From assembly GCF_033439725.1 (NCBI RefSeq), contig NW_026944384.1:5146001-5210000 (forward strand): a DNA stretch of 64,000 nucleotides. The letters run 5' to 3'. The translations under genes were made by a program, and so were the position numbers. Source of the stretch: Neurospora tetraspora. Its lineage: Eukaryota > Ascomycota > Sordariomycetes > Sordariales > Sordariaceae. Shown here piece by piece: positions 33,471 through 43,594 of the stretch. The stretch's first letter is position 1, and each line of letters begins with the position of its first letter. The notes under the pieces were generated by a model. That model worked only from the letters and a program-made list of their open reading frames with translations, had not been told where the DNA came from and did no database searches.

Positions 33471-35870
33471 ATGGTTACGGGGGCAGCGGTGCGCCGCGCC
33501 GTGCTGCTCCCCCAATGCGGCGGTAGCGGCGCCGGGCTCGCGGCCTTGCTGCCATTCCAACATTCCCCCACTATAACTTCCTCGATCCTGTCCGCGAAAT
33601 CCTGCCGTCCATTCTCCTCTCTACCCCGGTTTTCGACGACACCTTTCGCGACCGCTTCAGTCCCCTTCTCGTCCTCCTATCTCGGCTCACGACCATGCAT
33701 ACAATCTCAACGTTGGACTTCCCCCTTCGGCGTTCTCCGCCAGCTATCGACCTCGCAAGCCCGTCTACGGGAGCAGTCGGCCAAGGAGGCTGTGGCAGAG
33801 ACAGCGGAAGAGGCGGCGAAAGATCTCAACAAGACCAAGGAAGATGCATCTGAAGAACACCTCAAGGTACACGGTTTTGCGAAAAGCGAGAGGGCGCAAA
33901 AGGCTGCCCATATCAACATGAGCGCTCGTCTGTCCAAGGATGGCAAGAGTCAGTCAGGCACCAAGCCCGGCTTCGCCGAGGTCTGGCGTCTGATCAAGAT
34001 TGCGCGCCCCGAGGTTAAGGCTCTGAGTGTCGCATTCGTCTTGCTTCTTATCTCGTCCGCGGTTACCATGTCCATCCCTTTCTCTGTCGGTAGGATTCTG
34101 GATCTTTCCACCCAGGGTCCCGCCGACGAGGTTCGGCTCTTCGGTCTTACCCTCTATCAGTTCTTTGGTGGTCTCGCTGGTCTTCTCACTCTTGGTGCGA
34201 CGGCCAACTTCGGCAGAATCATCATCCTCCGTATCGTCGGCGAGCGTGTCGTGGCTCGGTTGCGCTCGCACCTCTACCGCCGCACCTACGTCCAGGATGC
34301 CGAGTTCTTCGATGCCAACAGGGTCGGTGATCTGATCTCGCGACTGAACTCCGATACCGTTGTCGTGGGCAAAAGCATTACCCAAAATGTGTCTGATGGT
34401 CTTCGCTCTCTGGTTAGCGGTGCGGCGGGTTTCGCGGCCATGTTCTGGCTCAGCCCCAAGCTGACATCCATCATTCTCATCATGGTTCCCCCTATCGGTC
34501 TTGGAGCGGTATTCTATGGTCGCACGATTCGCAACTTGAGCAGGCAGATTCAGAAGAACGTTGGTTCGCTCATGAAGATCGCCGAGGAACGTTTGGGTAA
34601 CATCAAGACTAGCCAGGCCTTTGCCGCTGAAGTGCAAGAAGTTGGTCGCTACAACAAGCAGGTCAGAAAGATCTTTGCGTTGGGTCGGAGGGAGGCCATT
34701 GTCTCGGCTGTCTTCTTCTCCTCGACGAGCTGGGCTGGGAACATGACGATTCTGGCCATGCTGATTGTGGGTGGAAACCTCGTTCGCTCAGGCGCCATGT
34801 CTCTCGGCGATTTGACCTCGTTCATGATGTACACTGTCTTTGCTGGTTCGAGTCTCTTCGGTGTCAGCGGCTTCTACTCGGAACTGATGAAGGGTGTCGG
34901 CGCAGCGAGCCGCTTGTTCGAGCTCGAGGATCGCAAGCCGACCATTCCCCAGACCGTTGGTTTGAAGGTTACCTCTGCCCAGGGTCCCATCAAGTTCTCC
35001 AACGTGACGTTTGCCTACCCTACCAGACCCGATGTTACGATTTTCAACGGCCTCGACTTTGAGATCCCCTCGGGCACCAACGTGTGCATTGTCGGTCCTT
35101 CGGGAGGAGGCAAGTCGACTATTGGCTCCATGCTACTGCGCTTCTACAACCCCACATCCGGTACTATCACCATCAACGGCGTCGACATTTCCAAGATGAA
35201 CGCCAAGTCTCTCCGCCGTCGCATCGGCATGGTCTCCCAGGAGCCCGTCCTCTTTTCGGGTACCATTGCCGAAAACATTGCTTACGGCAGGCCCCGGGCT
35301 TCGCGCACCGAAATCATTGCGGCTGCCCAGAAGGCCAACTGCGGTTTCATCAGCGACTTCCCCGACGGCCTCGAGACCCAGGTTGGCGCCCGTGGCGCCC
35401 AGCTCTCCGGTGGCCAGAAGCAGCGCATCGCCATTGCTCGTGCCCTCATCAAGGATCCTGATATTCTCATTCTCGATGAGGCCACCTCCGCCCTGGACGC
35501 CGAATCCGAAACCTTGGTCAACTCTGCGCTTGCGGAACTTCTCAAGGGCCACAGCACCACCATCTCGATTGCTCACAGATTGTCCACCATCAAGCGGTCT
35601 GACAAGATCATTGTGCTCTCGAGCGAGGGTACCGTGGCTGAGATTGGCAGCTACACGGAGTTGAGTGCCAACAAGGACAGCCACTTCAGTAAGCTGATGG
35701 AGTGGCAGATGAGCGGCGGTGACGTGCCGTCGGACCACCGCCCTCCCTCTGGGGATCCTCATATCAGGGAGGTTGAGGAGATCGAGGAGGAACTTGCGGA
35801 CGCGGAGGATCACATCGATGACACGGTGGAGGAGGCTGTGAAGTTGCGCAAGAAGCCGGTGAGGGAGTAA
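33471..35870 (+). CDS. Mitochondrial ABC half-transporter, Mdl1-type
   Basis: This inner-membrane ATP-binding-cassette exporter is related to yeast Mdl1, which exports peptides from the matrix. It is encoded by one exon of 799 residues. The first ~100 residues are basic and Ser/Thr-rich, a mitochondrial targeting region, followed by an acidic Lys/Glu coiled segment (AEEAAKDLNKTKEDASEEHL). The ABC transmembrane domain spans about 185-475 with roughly six helices. The nucleotide-binding domain has Walker A GPSGGGKST (about 542), signature LSGGQKQR (about 645), Walker B ILILDEATSALD (about 665-676) and the H-loop SIAHRLST (about 702). A charged tail (EVEEIEEELADAEDHID) ends the protein. Mdl2 or a TAP-like ABCB8/10 orthologue is the alternative. 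Atm1 is less likely, since its characteristic motifs were not seen. Confidence 0.9.
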   Translation: MVTGAAVRRAVLLPQCGGSGAGLAALLPFQHSPTITSSILSAKSCRPFSSLPRFSTTPFATASVPFSSSYLGSRPCIQSQRWTSPFGVLRQLSTSQARLREQSAKEAVAETAEEAAKDLNKTKEDASEEHLKVHGFAKSERAQKAAHINMSARLSKDGKSQSGTKPGFAEVWRLIKIARPEVKALSVAFVLLLISSAVTMSIPFSVGRILDLSTQGPADEVRLFGLTLYQFFGGLAGLLTLGATANFGRIIILRIVGERVVARLRSHLYRRTYVQDAEFFDANRVGDLISRLNSDTVVVGKSITQNVSDGLRSLVSGAAGFAAMFWLSPKLTSIILIMVPPIGLGAVFYGRTIRNLSRQIQKNVGSLMKIAEERLGNIKTSQAFAAEVQEVGRYNKQVRKIFALGRREAIVSAVFFSSTSWAGNMTILAMLIVGGNLVRSGAMSLGDLTSFMMYTVFAGSSLFGVSGFYSELMKGVGAASRLFELEDRKPTIPQTVGLKVTSAQGPIKFSNVTFAYPTRPDVTIFNGLDFEIPSGTNVCIVGPSGGGKSTIGSMLLRFYNPTSGTITINGVDISKMNAKSLRRRIGMVSQEPVLFSGTIAENIAYGRPRASRTEIIAAAQKANCGFISDFPDGLETQVGARGAQLSGGQKQRIAIARALIKDPDILILDEATSALDAESETLVNSALAELLKGHSTTISIAHRLSTIKRSDKIIVLSSEGTVAEIGSYTELSANKDSHFSKLMEWQMSGGDVPSDHRPPSGDPHIREVEEIEEELADAEDHIDDTVEEAVKLRKKPVRE

Positions 35871-37187
35871 AGTGATGGCGGGATGCATTTCCAGCAATCA
35901 CACTCCCACATCACAACCCACAGCAGGTGGTAACGAGCTTGAGGCATGTCAGCCGTTTACCACGTGGGACGAGCTTCCCGGTCGGAGCCGCTGACACCGA
36001 GAGATATCTTATCCCTCACAGGCCCGAACCCATGAATCCTCCGGATCTTCCACCATATACCCGCCGAGCAAGTGGCCGAAATCAGGCCCATGCTTCACGC
36101 GATGCTCTGCTCTCTTCAGAAGAGGGTACGGTCACCTCTTTACTGTGTACATACCACGTATTTACTTGCTATGATTGTTATTATTATTTTTTCAGGAATT
36201 TCTTCTAGGGCGTTGTCTTTCTCCACTCTAGAGCCGCTCATGGATGGTTAGGATAGCTACATGTATGATGTATGATAGATCGGATGCAGGAGAGCGAAGG
36301 GGAAGGGCACTGCTGGGGAGGTTAGGGGAGAGCCCATTTGGAGTAGTAGGATGGAATAGATAAAACAAATGAGGGAGTTGTATGTTCACAACATGTAACT
36401 TGTTGGGGTTGGTAAATCCGGCAACGATCACCTATCTATCGTTGTCGTTCTAAGTTCTCCTCGGGTTGCGAGGCATGTATATTAATGTAGTGATCAGTGG
36501 GACTGAAACACAGCATACTGTATCAAACAACCCATGGCGAAAAACGAACAAGTTCCCAGATGGTCGTTCCTAAAACTTCCGTTGGCAGATCCCCAAAATA
36601 TCATGAACCATAATTTCCGCAGTTTCCGTGGAAAAGTTGAGCAAAGGTGGTCATATTAAGTGTATGGTATAGACTCAGAAACCCCTGAATCGGGTTTGTC
36701 GTCTCCTTTTCACTAGCGTTGCCCGAGTGCCGGAGCCTCCTCCCATGTCGTCAGCGTCCGTGGTGGCGGCATCGAGGCAAAAACTTCTCCACTGTTTGTC
36801 ACTGTTCAGGAACTACGAGACCCTTGAAGAACTGCCGGGCCTGTTATGACTCTTGTTTTCTCTTAGAGCCGCACGCACTAGTCGGCCAGGCTATTGATGC
36901 TAGGTCTGGGAGGAAGCTAGGGTGTGTTTAGTTATGACTGTACTGGTTCTTCTTGTTCTTCTTCTTGTTCGTATTCGTGAAAGAATCAATGGATGGGAAT
37001 GATCGATGAAGGGTCCTCCGCGGAAGATTTGATATGCATGTTAGTGAGATGCAGTTGTGAAGCGTAAAGAGCTGTACGTGTTTCATGTGAAGCCCGGACC
37101 TGCGCTTTCACGTTTCCCGTCCTACACAGTAGAATACATTTTGCCTCGCTGTCCTTTCGTTACTCGAACTACTTGAACTCGGATTGA

Positions 37188-37223
37188 TTACTGTGTCCTC
37201 TCAGACTGCTGAGGACACAGTAA
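37188..37223. repeat. Perfect 13-bp inverted repeat (hairpin) upstream of aspartokinase
   Basis: The arms TTACTGTGTCCTC (37188-37200) and GAGGACACAGTAA (37211-37223) are exact reverse complements around a 10-base loop. The structure lies about 670 bases before the aspartokinase ATG. It could be a protein-binding palindrome, an RNA hairpin or chance. Confidence 0.85.
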
Positions 37224-37738
37224 ACATTGTGAGACGAATCTTACGAATTCGTCACCAACTCCAAGAATTATTTCTCATGATCTATTGTCGTCGTACCGAA
37301 TGGTTCTTTTATACACTACACCGTGAAACAGAAACGAGAGCCTGGACGACAACAGACCCCACCCCCGCAATCCCCGACTCAGCTCCGGACAGGGGTCGAC
37401 AGGGAACAAAAGAACAATAACTCTTCTTTATCTTGGCTTCCAAGACATCGAGTTTTGTTTTCTTTCTCAAACCATTTTCTCTCATACAGCCTCGTCTGAA
37501 TTCAGTCAATCTTTTGATACCCCTCGCTTCACTTCAGCGGCAGTCATACCCTGCAGCAACACACCCATTGGCGCTGCCAATTCCACTCTTCGGGCCGCTA
37601 AATTTAAGGTTTTTAGAACGATCCTGGGCTGTACTGCGACCCTTCCATTGGAACACAACCACAAGGGCGGGAAAGGCACCATTGGCTGCAGAGCGCCGAC
37701 TTCGCAACGACCAGGGACAACGGACATTCTGCGCTGGC

Positions 37739-37745
37739 TGAGTCA
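37739..37745 (+). promoter_or_regulatory. Candidate CPC1/Gcn4 site (TGAGTCA)
   Basis: A TGA(C/G)TCA element lies 148 bases before the aspartokinase start codon. This is the known binding site of Gcn4/CPC1, which induces amino-acid biosynthetic genes on starvation, and aspartokinase is a classical target of that control. The motif occurs several other times in the window by chance, so position and gene identity carry the argument. Confidence 0.55.
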
Positions 37746-37892
37746 CTTAAGTAACCTACTCAAGCACCACAGTGGTCTCAACACCAAATAACCCTTTTAA
37801 ATACCGGAGATAATACTCGCTCACTCACTCATCCCTGAGATACCCCATACTTTCCCCAAAGTTCATACATTACATAAAATTCCACCCCAAAA

Positions 37893-39710
37893 ATGACCGG
37901 GAACCTACTACTACAGAACGACAGCCCCAATGGCTGGATCGTGCAGAAATTCGGTGGTACAAGCGTGGGCAAGTTCCCCGACAGAATCGCACAGGATATC
38001 ATCAGGTATGGATAATGGATCTGGGTGTGGACACATATGAATGAACAACAAGGACCCTGTAACTGACTTCACTTTTAAATGCAGACCGTATGTGAAGGAC
38101 CATAGGCTAGTAGTCGTCTGCTCAGCAAGGAGCACAGGCAAAAAGGTTACGGGAACCACAAGTCGGTGAGTAGTGCATCTCATCATGATCCTCATCACTC
38201 ACACTCGAACCTCTTAAGTATGTGTTCACTACCAGCAGCTAACACAGCTACACAGGTTATTGGAGGTATTCAAGAATCTCAAGGCCATTGCCGCAGATTC
38301 AAGTGACGAGCGGAAACAAGATGCCCTCCTCAAGGATGCCAAGCGAGTTATGCAGGACATCTGCAGCGACCACACCGCCGCGGCCGACAAGTTCATCAAG
38401 GACGCCGAGCTTGCGGCCATTGTGAAGGAGGAGACGGTAAAGGAGTGCCAGCTACTGATCGAGTACCTGGAAGCTGCCAAGCGATTCCACCTTGAAGTAA
38501 ACTCGCGGGCAAAGGACCGAGTCATCAGCTTCGGCGAGAAGCTCAGCTGCAGATTCATGGCCTACATGCTCAAAGACCGGGGAGTAGACGCCGAGTACGT
38601 TGACCTTGCCGACGTCCTTCACTTCGACGCCAGCATCGAGCGTCTCGACGCCACCTTCTATCGCGACGCGGCCGGGATCATCGCCAAGAAGATCCTCGCC
38701 TGCGAGAACCGCGTACCAGTCGTCACCGGCTTTTTCGGCAACGTGCCGGGCGGCCTGCTCGACGGCGACGTCGGCCGCGGCTACACGGACCTATGTGCGT
38801 CTCTCGCGGCCGTAGGCCTGAAAGCCGACGAGCTGCAGATCTGGAAGGAAGTCGACGGCATCTTCACCGCAGACCCATCCAAGGTGCCCACGGCGCGCCT
38901 CGTCCCGTCCATCACGCCCTCCGAGGCCGCCGAGCTGACCTTCTACGGCTCCGAAGTCATCCACCACCTGACCATGGACCAGGTCATCAAAGCCACTCCC
39001 CCGATCCCCATCCGCATCAAGAACGTCAAGAACCCGCGCGGCGAGGGCACCATCGTCAAGCCCGACCCCCTGCTGGCCCCCGACCAGACCCTCCAGCGAC
39101 ACAAGCAGAACGGCGTCTACTGCAACGGCACCAAAACAAACGGCGGCTGCCCCGGCAAGTCCAACAAACCCAAGCGCCCCACGGCCGTCACCATCAAGGA
39201 CAAGATCTCCATCATCAACATCCACTCCAACAAGCGGTCGATCGCGCACACCTTTCTGGCGAGATTGTTCGCCATCCTCAACAAGCACCGCGTCAGTGTT
39301 GACCTGATCTCCACCAGCGAGGTGCACGTTTCCGTGGCCGTGCACATGGGCAACGCCGAGATGACCAACTTTGACGCGGCCGTCAGGGACCTGGCTGACT
39401 GCGGTGATGTGAGCGTCCTCCATGGTCTGGCTATCCTCAGTCTGGTGGGCGCGGAGATGAAGAATATGATTGGTATTTCGGGCAAGATGTTTTCGACGTT
39501 GGGTGATCATAGGATCAATATTGAGATGATTTCTCAGGGTGAGTTTTCAGTTCCTTCTGTTTTTCTGATGTATGGGTGAGCATGGATGGCTAACGATGAT
39601 GACTTGGAATAGGTGCCAGCGAGATCAACATCTCCTGTGTTATCGACGCTAGGGACGCCGAGCGGGCTATGAACATCTTGCACACCAACTTGTTCACTTT
39701 CCTGGAGTAA
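37893..39710 (+). CDS. Aspartokinase (aspartate kinase)
   Basis: This cytosolic enzyme phosphorylates L-aspartate with ATP, the first step toward threonine, methionine and isoleucine (Hom3 in yeast). Exons are 37893-38005, 38085-38165, 38256-39538 and 39613-39710, giving 524 residues, typical of monofunctional fungal aspartokinases. The N-terminus contains the nucleotide-binding KFGGTSVG (residues 19-26). The kinase core has VISFGEKLS, VTGFFGNVPGGL and GRGYTD, the aspartate/ATP site blocks, then LQIWKEVDGIFTADP. Two ACT domains occupy about 400-524 (INIHSNKRSIAHTFLARLF and MIGISGKMFSTLGDHRINIE), the site of threonine feedback inhibition. The last 33 residues come from exon 4, and the join restores MISQGASEINISCVI. 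Confidence 0.95.
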
Positions 39711-40483
39711 AGGGAGGGAGGGACATGGTGTTAGGGTGTGATAGAGGAGAATAGTGGAGGTTTGTTAGTTTAGACGTCTCTGTCTTTAATCTTGCGGTGA
39801 GTTAGACGAGTGATAGTTCGAAGAGAGAACTAGATGGTCCGGAAGCAAGAGAAGAGAAGAGAAGAGGGGGTTTAGACTTGCGAGAGAGGAGTAAAAGAGG
39901 GAGAGGTTAGATAGACGGGCGGTTGTCGGGTGGGAATCTGTCTACCATCTGGACAACACACAGCGAAGAATTTTTACATTTACATGGCTTTATATAGAGC
40001 AGGGAAGGTAACGAAAAGGAAGGGTTCATACAGCGCAATAGACAAAAATCACACAGAATTACACCGAACTTGAGATGCACCGGAGCCGAGTGTTGAAAAA
40101 GGGAGATTGATCAACAGTGGAAGTTGTGTACGTTCACCTTTTCGGAACGAGGCCATAACAACAACAAAGTACAAGCGATATCACCATATGAAGCCGTAAC
40201 AGATCTATTCGAAATAAAGGGGCCGTGGTCCTCAGACCTCGGTCCTCATAACCCCGAGTGTTGACATTTTTACAGTCGTCATACAAACAGGTTCCGGGGT
40301 CCTTTCTTGACACCCTCCCCCATTTTAATTACATTACTTCCTTAGTTTCCCTCTCTCTTCCGCTCACTCGCCCCTTTCTTTGTACCCTGTAGTGGTCCTG
40401 GTTACCCGTCCATCCATCTTGCTCGATCATCCCACGCATAGCGTCTTGAAATTCGTCCCTCTTTGTGTTTCTCCCCACTCTCT
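39711..40483. other. Convergent 3' intergenic region
   Basis: About 770 bases lie between the 3' ends of aspartokinase and TLG2. A purine-rich stretch of gaaga-like repeats lies near 39840-39870. No gene is seen. Confidence 0.65.
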
Positions 40484-41702
40484 TCACCCCCCATGTTTCT
40501 TCGGCTTGATAACCAGCAAAATGATCATACCCGCTATCAGAATCAACAAAAGCAGTATAATCTTCCTCTTGGTGGTCTTCTTCTGATACCCGGACGCAAC
40601 CGTCAGCTCCTTAGCCGCCTCCTTCACGTCCGTCGCCATCCGCTCCACGTTGTAATCGATCCGGTCCAGCATCGTTCCCTGGTCGATCACCATGGTCTGC
40701 AGGTCCCTGAACAGGTCAGACAGGTCGATGATTCCTTGAGCAATTTCGTCGATTTCACGTTCGCGCTGCGAGATCGCCTGATCGTTGCTGTGAAGCAGCT
40801 TCTGGTGCGTTGACGCTTGTAGAGTGGACTGTGAGAAGACCCGGTCGGCGTCGGATTCGAGGATGGAGGCACTGTTGGAGCTGTTGCCTGGTGGGAGTCC
40901 GCTGGGGCCCATGGAAGAGAGGGGGGTTGAAACTCGGTCGAGGGTTGGACTGGCAAGGCCGCTCATGCCTCTTAGTTCTAGAGAGGGAGTGATGTCAGCA
41001 TTATTTTGAGTCGAAGTCGGGTGTAAGTAGGGGGACTCACTCTTTAGATATGCGCTCTGCTTCTTTCGAAAGTTGGCGCTGGCCTCCTGGACTCTCGTAG
41101 CAAGGTTGATTTGTATGTTCTTGGCCATGACCTCGTCGGCACGACTCATCTGGCCATTATGTTTGCCCTCGCGCACCATCTGCTCGATGCGCTGAATGAC
41201 GCGGTGGCAGTCGTGGAACCCCTTGGTGATGGACTGCGTGAGCTGCTCTATCTCACGTTCCTCGTCCTTCTTGGCCTCCTCGTCGTCGAATCCCGGCAGT
41301 ACGTGCTTCTGGTGTAGCCGCTCCAGCTTCTGGCTCTTGCGCGCGATGTCGGCCAGCAGCTCCGACACTTCGTCCGACGAATCCGCCCACCGAGGCGGAA
41401 GCAGATCCATCTCGATCACCGCATCGCCGTCGTCGACATCGTAGGCCCCCGCCGATAGAAGGCCACGCCGGTCATCGTCGGCCGAGAAGAGGACCCCCGT
41501 ACTGCCGCCAGCCCCGCCGGAACTCCCGCCGAAGCGGTCGCCTGCGCTCTGAGGGGCATATCGGTTGCGCTGGGTCGGGTGGTGGGCGTAGGACTGCCGG
41601 TACGAGATATAGCTGTGATGTTCACATGGATGTCAACGAAAGGATCTCAACACTATATAGAGAAGAAAATTCCCCGTACAGATTAGTGCGGTCGCGCCAC
41701 AT
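40484..41702 (-). CDS. t-SNARE Tlg2 (syntaxin 16 type)
   Basis: This Qa-SNARE of the trans-Golgi network and endosomes drives fusion of endosome-derived vesicles. Exons on the minus strand are 41702-41680, 41612-41041 and 40977-40484, giving 362 residues. The 23-nt first exon completes the typical syntaxin-16 start MWRDRTNLYISYRQSYAHHP. A syntaxin N-terminal helical domain follows (LPPRWADSSDEVSELLADIA). The SNARE motif (EIDEIAQGIIDLSDLFRDLQ, then MVIDQGTMLDRIDYN) carries the zero-layer Gln in DQG. The protein ends with a C-terminal anchor (IILLLLILIAGMIILLVI) and a short basic luminal tail. Intron 2 (63 nt) is in frame and stop-free; splicing it creates the conserved SAYLKKLRGM. It is divergent from calmodulin. 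Confidence 0.94.
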
Positions 41703-42576
41703 GGCGGACGCCGGAAGGGCGAAAGGCTCCCTTCACCTCGGTTGCACGCCGAAGGCTAGTCGTCGTCCCGGTCGGAGTTGGGAATCAATTGATGGTAGTT
41801 GGTGGTAATGGCGGTCCAGAGGCGGATTGGAATTGGTATGGCATCACATCGCATCGCATGGACACGGCGGGCTGTGTGGTCGAGGTTGAGTGCCAGTGTC
41901 TCCTTCCCAGGTCCCGTCGATCTTCTGGGGGGGATGTTTCTCGGCCTCTCTCTCTCTCACTAACTGCAACAGGCCAGTAGCACTGGGCAGGGGCAGCTAC
42001 CACTGACAATGACGCTGGCGCGGCGGTTCAGAAACACAATGCTGGCCAGTTCCAGGGATGGGGGCATGATGACATGGGATGCATGTCACCTGCCAGGCAC
42101 TTGGGGACCGGCCGATAAGGGGCATCGTTTGCCTGTGTCTCAAAGAGTCGGTCAGCTGGCAGCCCGTAAGCTTTTCCGCCTGTCGGTCGACCTCGTGCCT
42201 GCCTGCCCTCTTCTGCCTGGCCGCTCTCTCTGCCCGTCTGGCCCGTCTGGGGCTGGCGACGGTGGTGATGCATCCCATGCAGTTGCAGCACCTGGGCGTC
42301 TTTTAGTCTCATTTTAGCGAGCGTGTTAGGGAGAGACCCCGCCCCGCCTCCCTCCACTGCTTCGCAATCGGCGGCCCCAGTTTCCCAGCTGCTCATTTAA
42401 GGAACGAACTAGGAGAACGGGGACTTGGCTTGGACCTAACCAACCGGTTTCGTTTCTACTGCGACCTATCTGCCACTTCTAAACCGGACAACCTTCGAAT
42501 CCTCCTTCGGACATATCCAACTATCTCTCACGCTCGCTCTCCCAAGACCTTCTATCCGCCCCTTAATACTATCAAT
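41703..42576. other. Divergent promoter region, TLG2 / calmodulin
   Basis: About 870 bases hold both promoters. There is a tract of gcctgcc/cgtctgg-like imperfect repeats around 42180-42250 and a pyrimidine-rich leader before the calmodulin ATG. No additional gene is seen. Confidence 0.6.
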
Positions 42577-43594
42577 ATGGTATGCTCATTCCTTATCTCG
42601 GCGCCTCCGGTCGAAGCTGTTCGAGCGCAACAAGAACCCCGCGGTTCAGCTCGAGGGGCAGCGGGCTGCCGTGTGAACATACGACGATGGCTGGAAAGGA
42701 GACGGGCGGATGTATGCTGACCAGGCTATCAACAACAGGCGGACTCCCTTACTGAAGAGCAGGTCTCTGAGTTCAAGGAGGCCTTCTCCCTCTTTGTAAG
42801 TTGCCTTCCTTGCGCCGAGCTTCCTTGTCCCAAATGCTCAATCCCGTGTCGCCGTTTGGCGCAAATCGTGCGAGCCTGATGACTGACCCGATACAACGTC
42901 ATACAGGACAAGGACGGTGATGGTCAGTCTTCCCGAAACCCTACCCCCAAGATATCCGAACCTTTTCATCACCAAGCCAGCGGCAAGCGCATTGGATCGT
43001 AATACTTGCGACGCGCCAAACACTCCTCACCGCCCGCCCCTGAATCGAGATGCGATGTGAATACGCGCCATACCTCTATGCATGCATACTGAACAGCAGC
43101 TAGGCCAAATCACCACCAAGGAGCTCGGTACCGTCATGCGCTCGTTGGGCCAGAACCCCTCCGAGTCTGAGCTTCAAGACATGATCAACGAGGTCGACGC
43201 CGACAACAACGGCACCATCGACTTCCCTGGTATGAACATCACGGACTTTAGACTTGCCAGTTCGCCGCTGACAATAGCCTACAGAGTTCCTTACCATGAT
43301 GGCCAGAAAGATGAAGGATACCGACTCCGAGGAGGAGATCCGTGAGGCCTTCAAGGTGTTCGATCGCGACAACAACGGCTTCATCTCCGCTGCCGAGCTC
43401 CGTCACGTCATGACCTCCATCGGCGAGAAGCTTACCGATGACGAGGTTGATGAGATGATCCGCGAGGCCGACCAGGACGGCGACGGGCGTATCGATTGTA
43501 CGTATTCGATTCTTGCGACTCAGCCTGGATATAGCTTGCTAACACTTTTGTCCCAACAGATAACGAGTTCGTTCAGCTCATGATGCAGAAGTAA
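42577..43594 (+). CDS. Calmodulin
   Basis: This is the ubiquitous calcium sensor that activates calcineurin and calmodulin-dependent kinases. Six exons (42577-42579, 42739-42795, 42907-42922, 43104-43229, 43285-43497, 43560-43594) give exactly 149 residues, the canonical length. Four EF-hand loops are visible: [36 protein letters not shown] and [12 protein letters not shown]. Each has Asp at position 1 and Glu at position 12. The ending FVQLMMQK matches fungal calmodulins. Exon 1 is only the ATG itself: the donor GTATGC follows immediately, and GCG GAC TCC resumes at 42739. Exon 3 is a 16-nt microexon inside EF-hand 1. The exon 3 donor is GTCAGT. Splicing at each site is fixed by the protein's extreme conservation. 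Confidence 0.98.

Larger units (their letters stand above)
35871..37892. other. Intergenic region with aspartokinase promoter
   Basis: About 2 kb hold the ABC transporter 3' region and the aspartokinase promoter. Two items stand out and are listed separately: a perfect 13-bp-stem hairpin (37188-37223) and a TGAGTCA site (37739-37745). The remaining open frames look random. Confidence 0.6.

Noticed and set aside
35133-35897. A 254-codon minus frame opposite the ABC transporter NBD
   Set aside because: It is a shadow of the codon bias in the sense gene, which carries the Walker motifs.
38791-39510. A 239-codon minus frame and a 169-codon plus frame overlapping aspartokinase
   Set aside because: Both lie inside the aspartokinase exon, have low-complexity composition and lack motifs.
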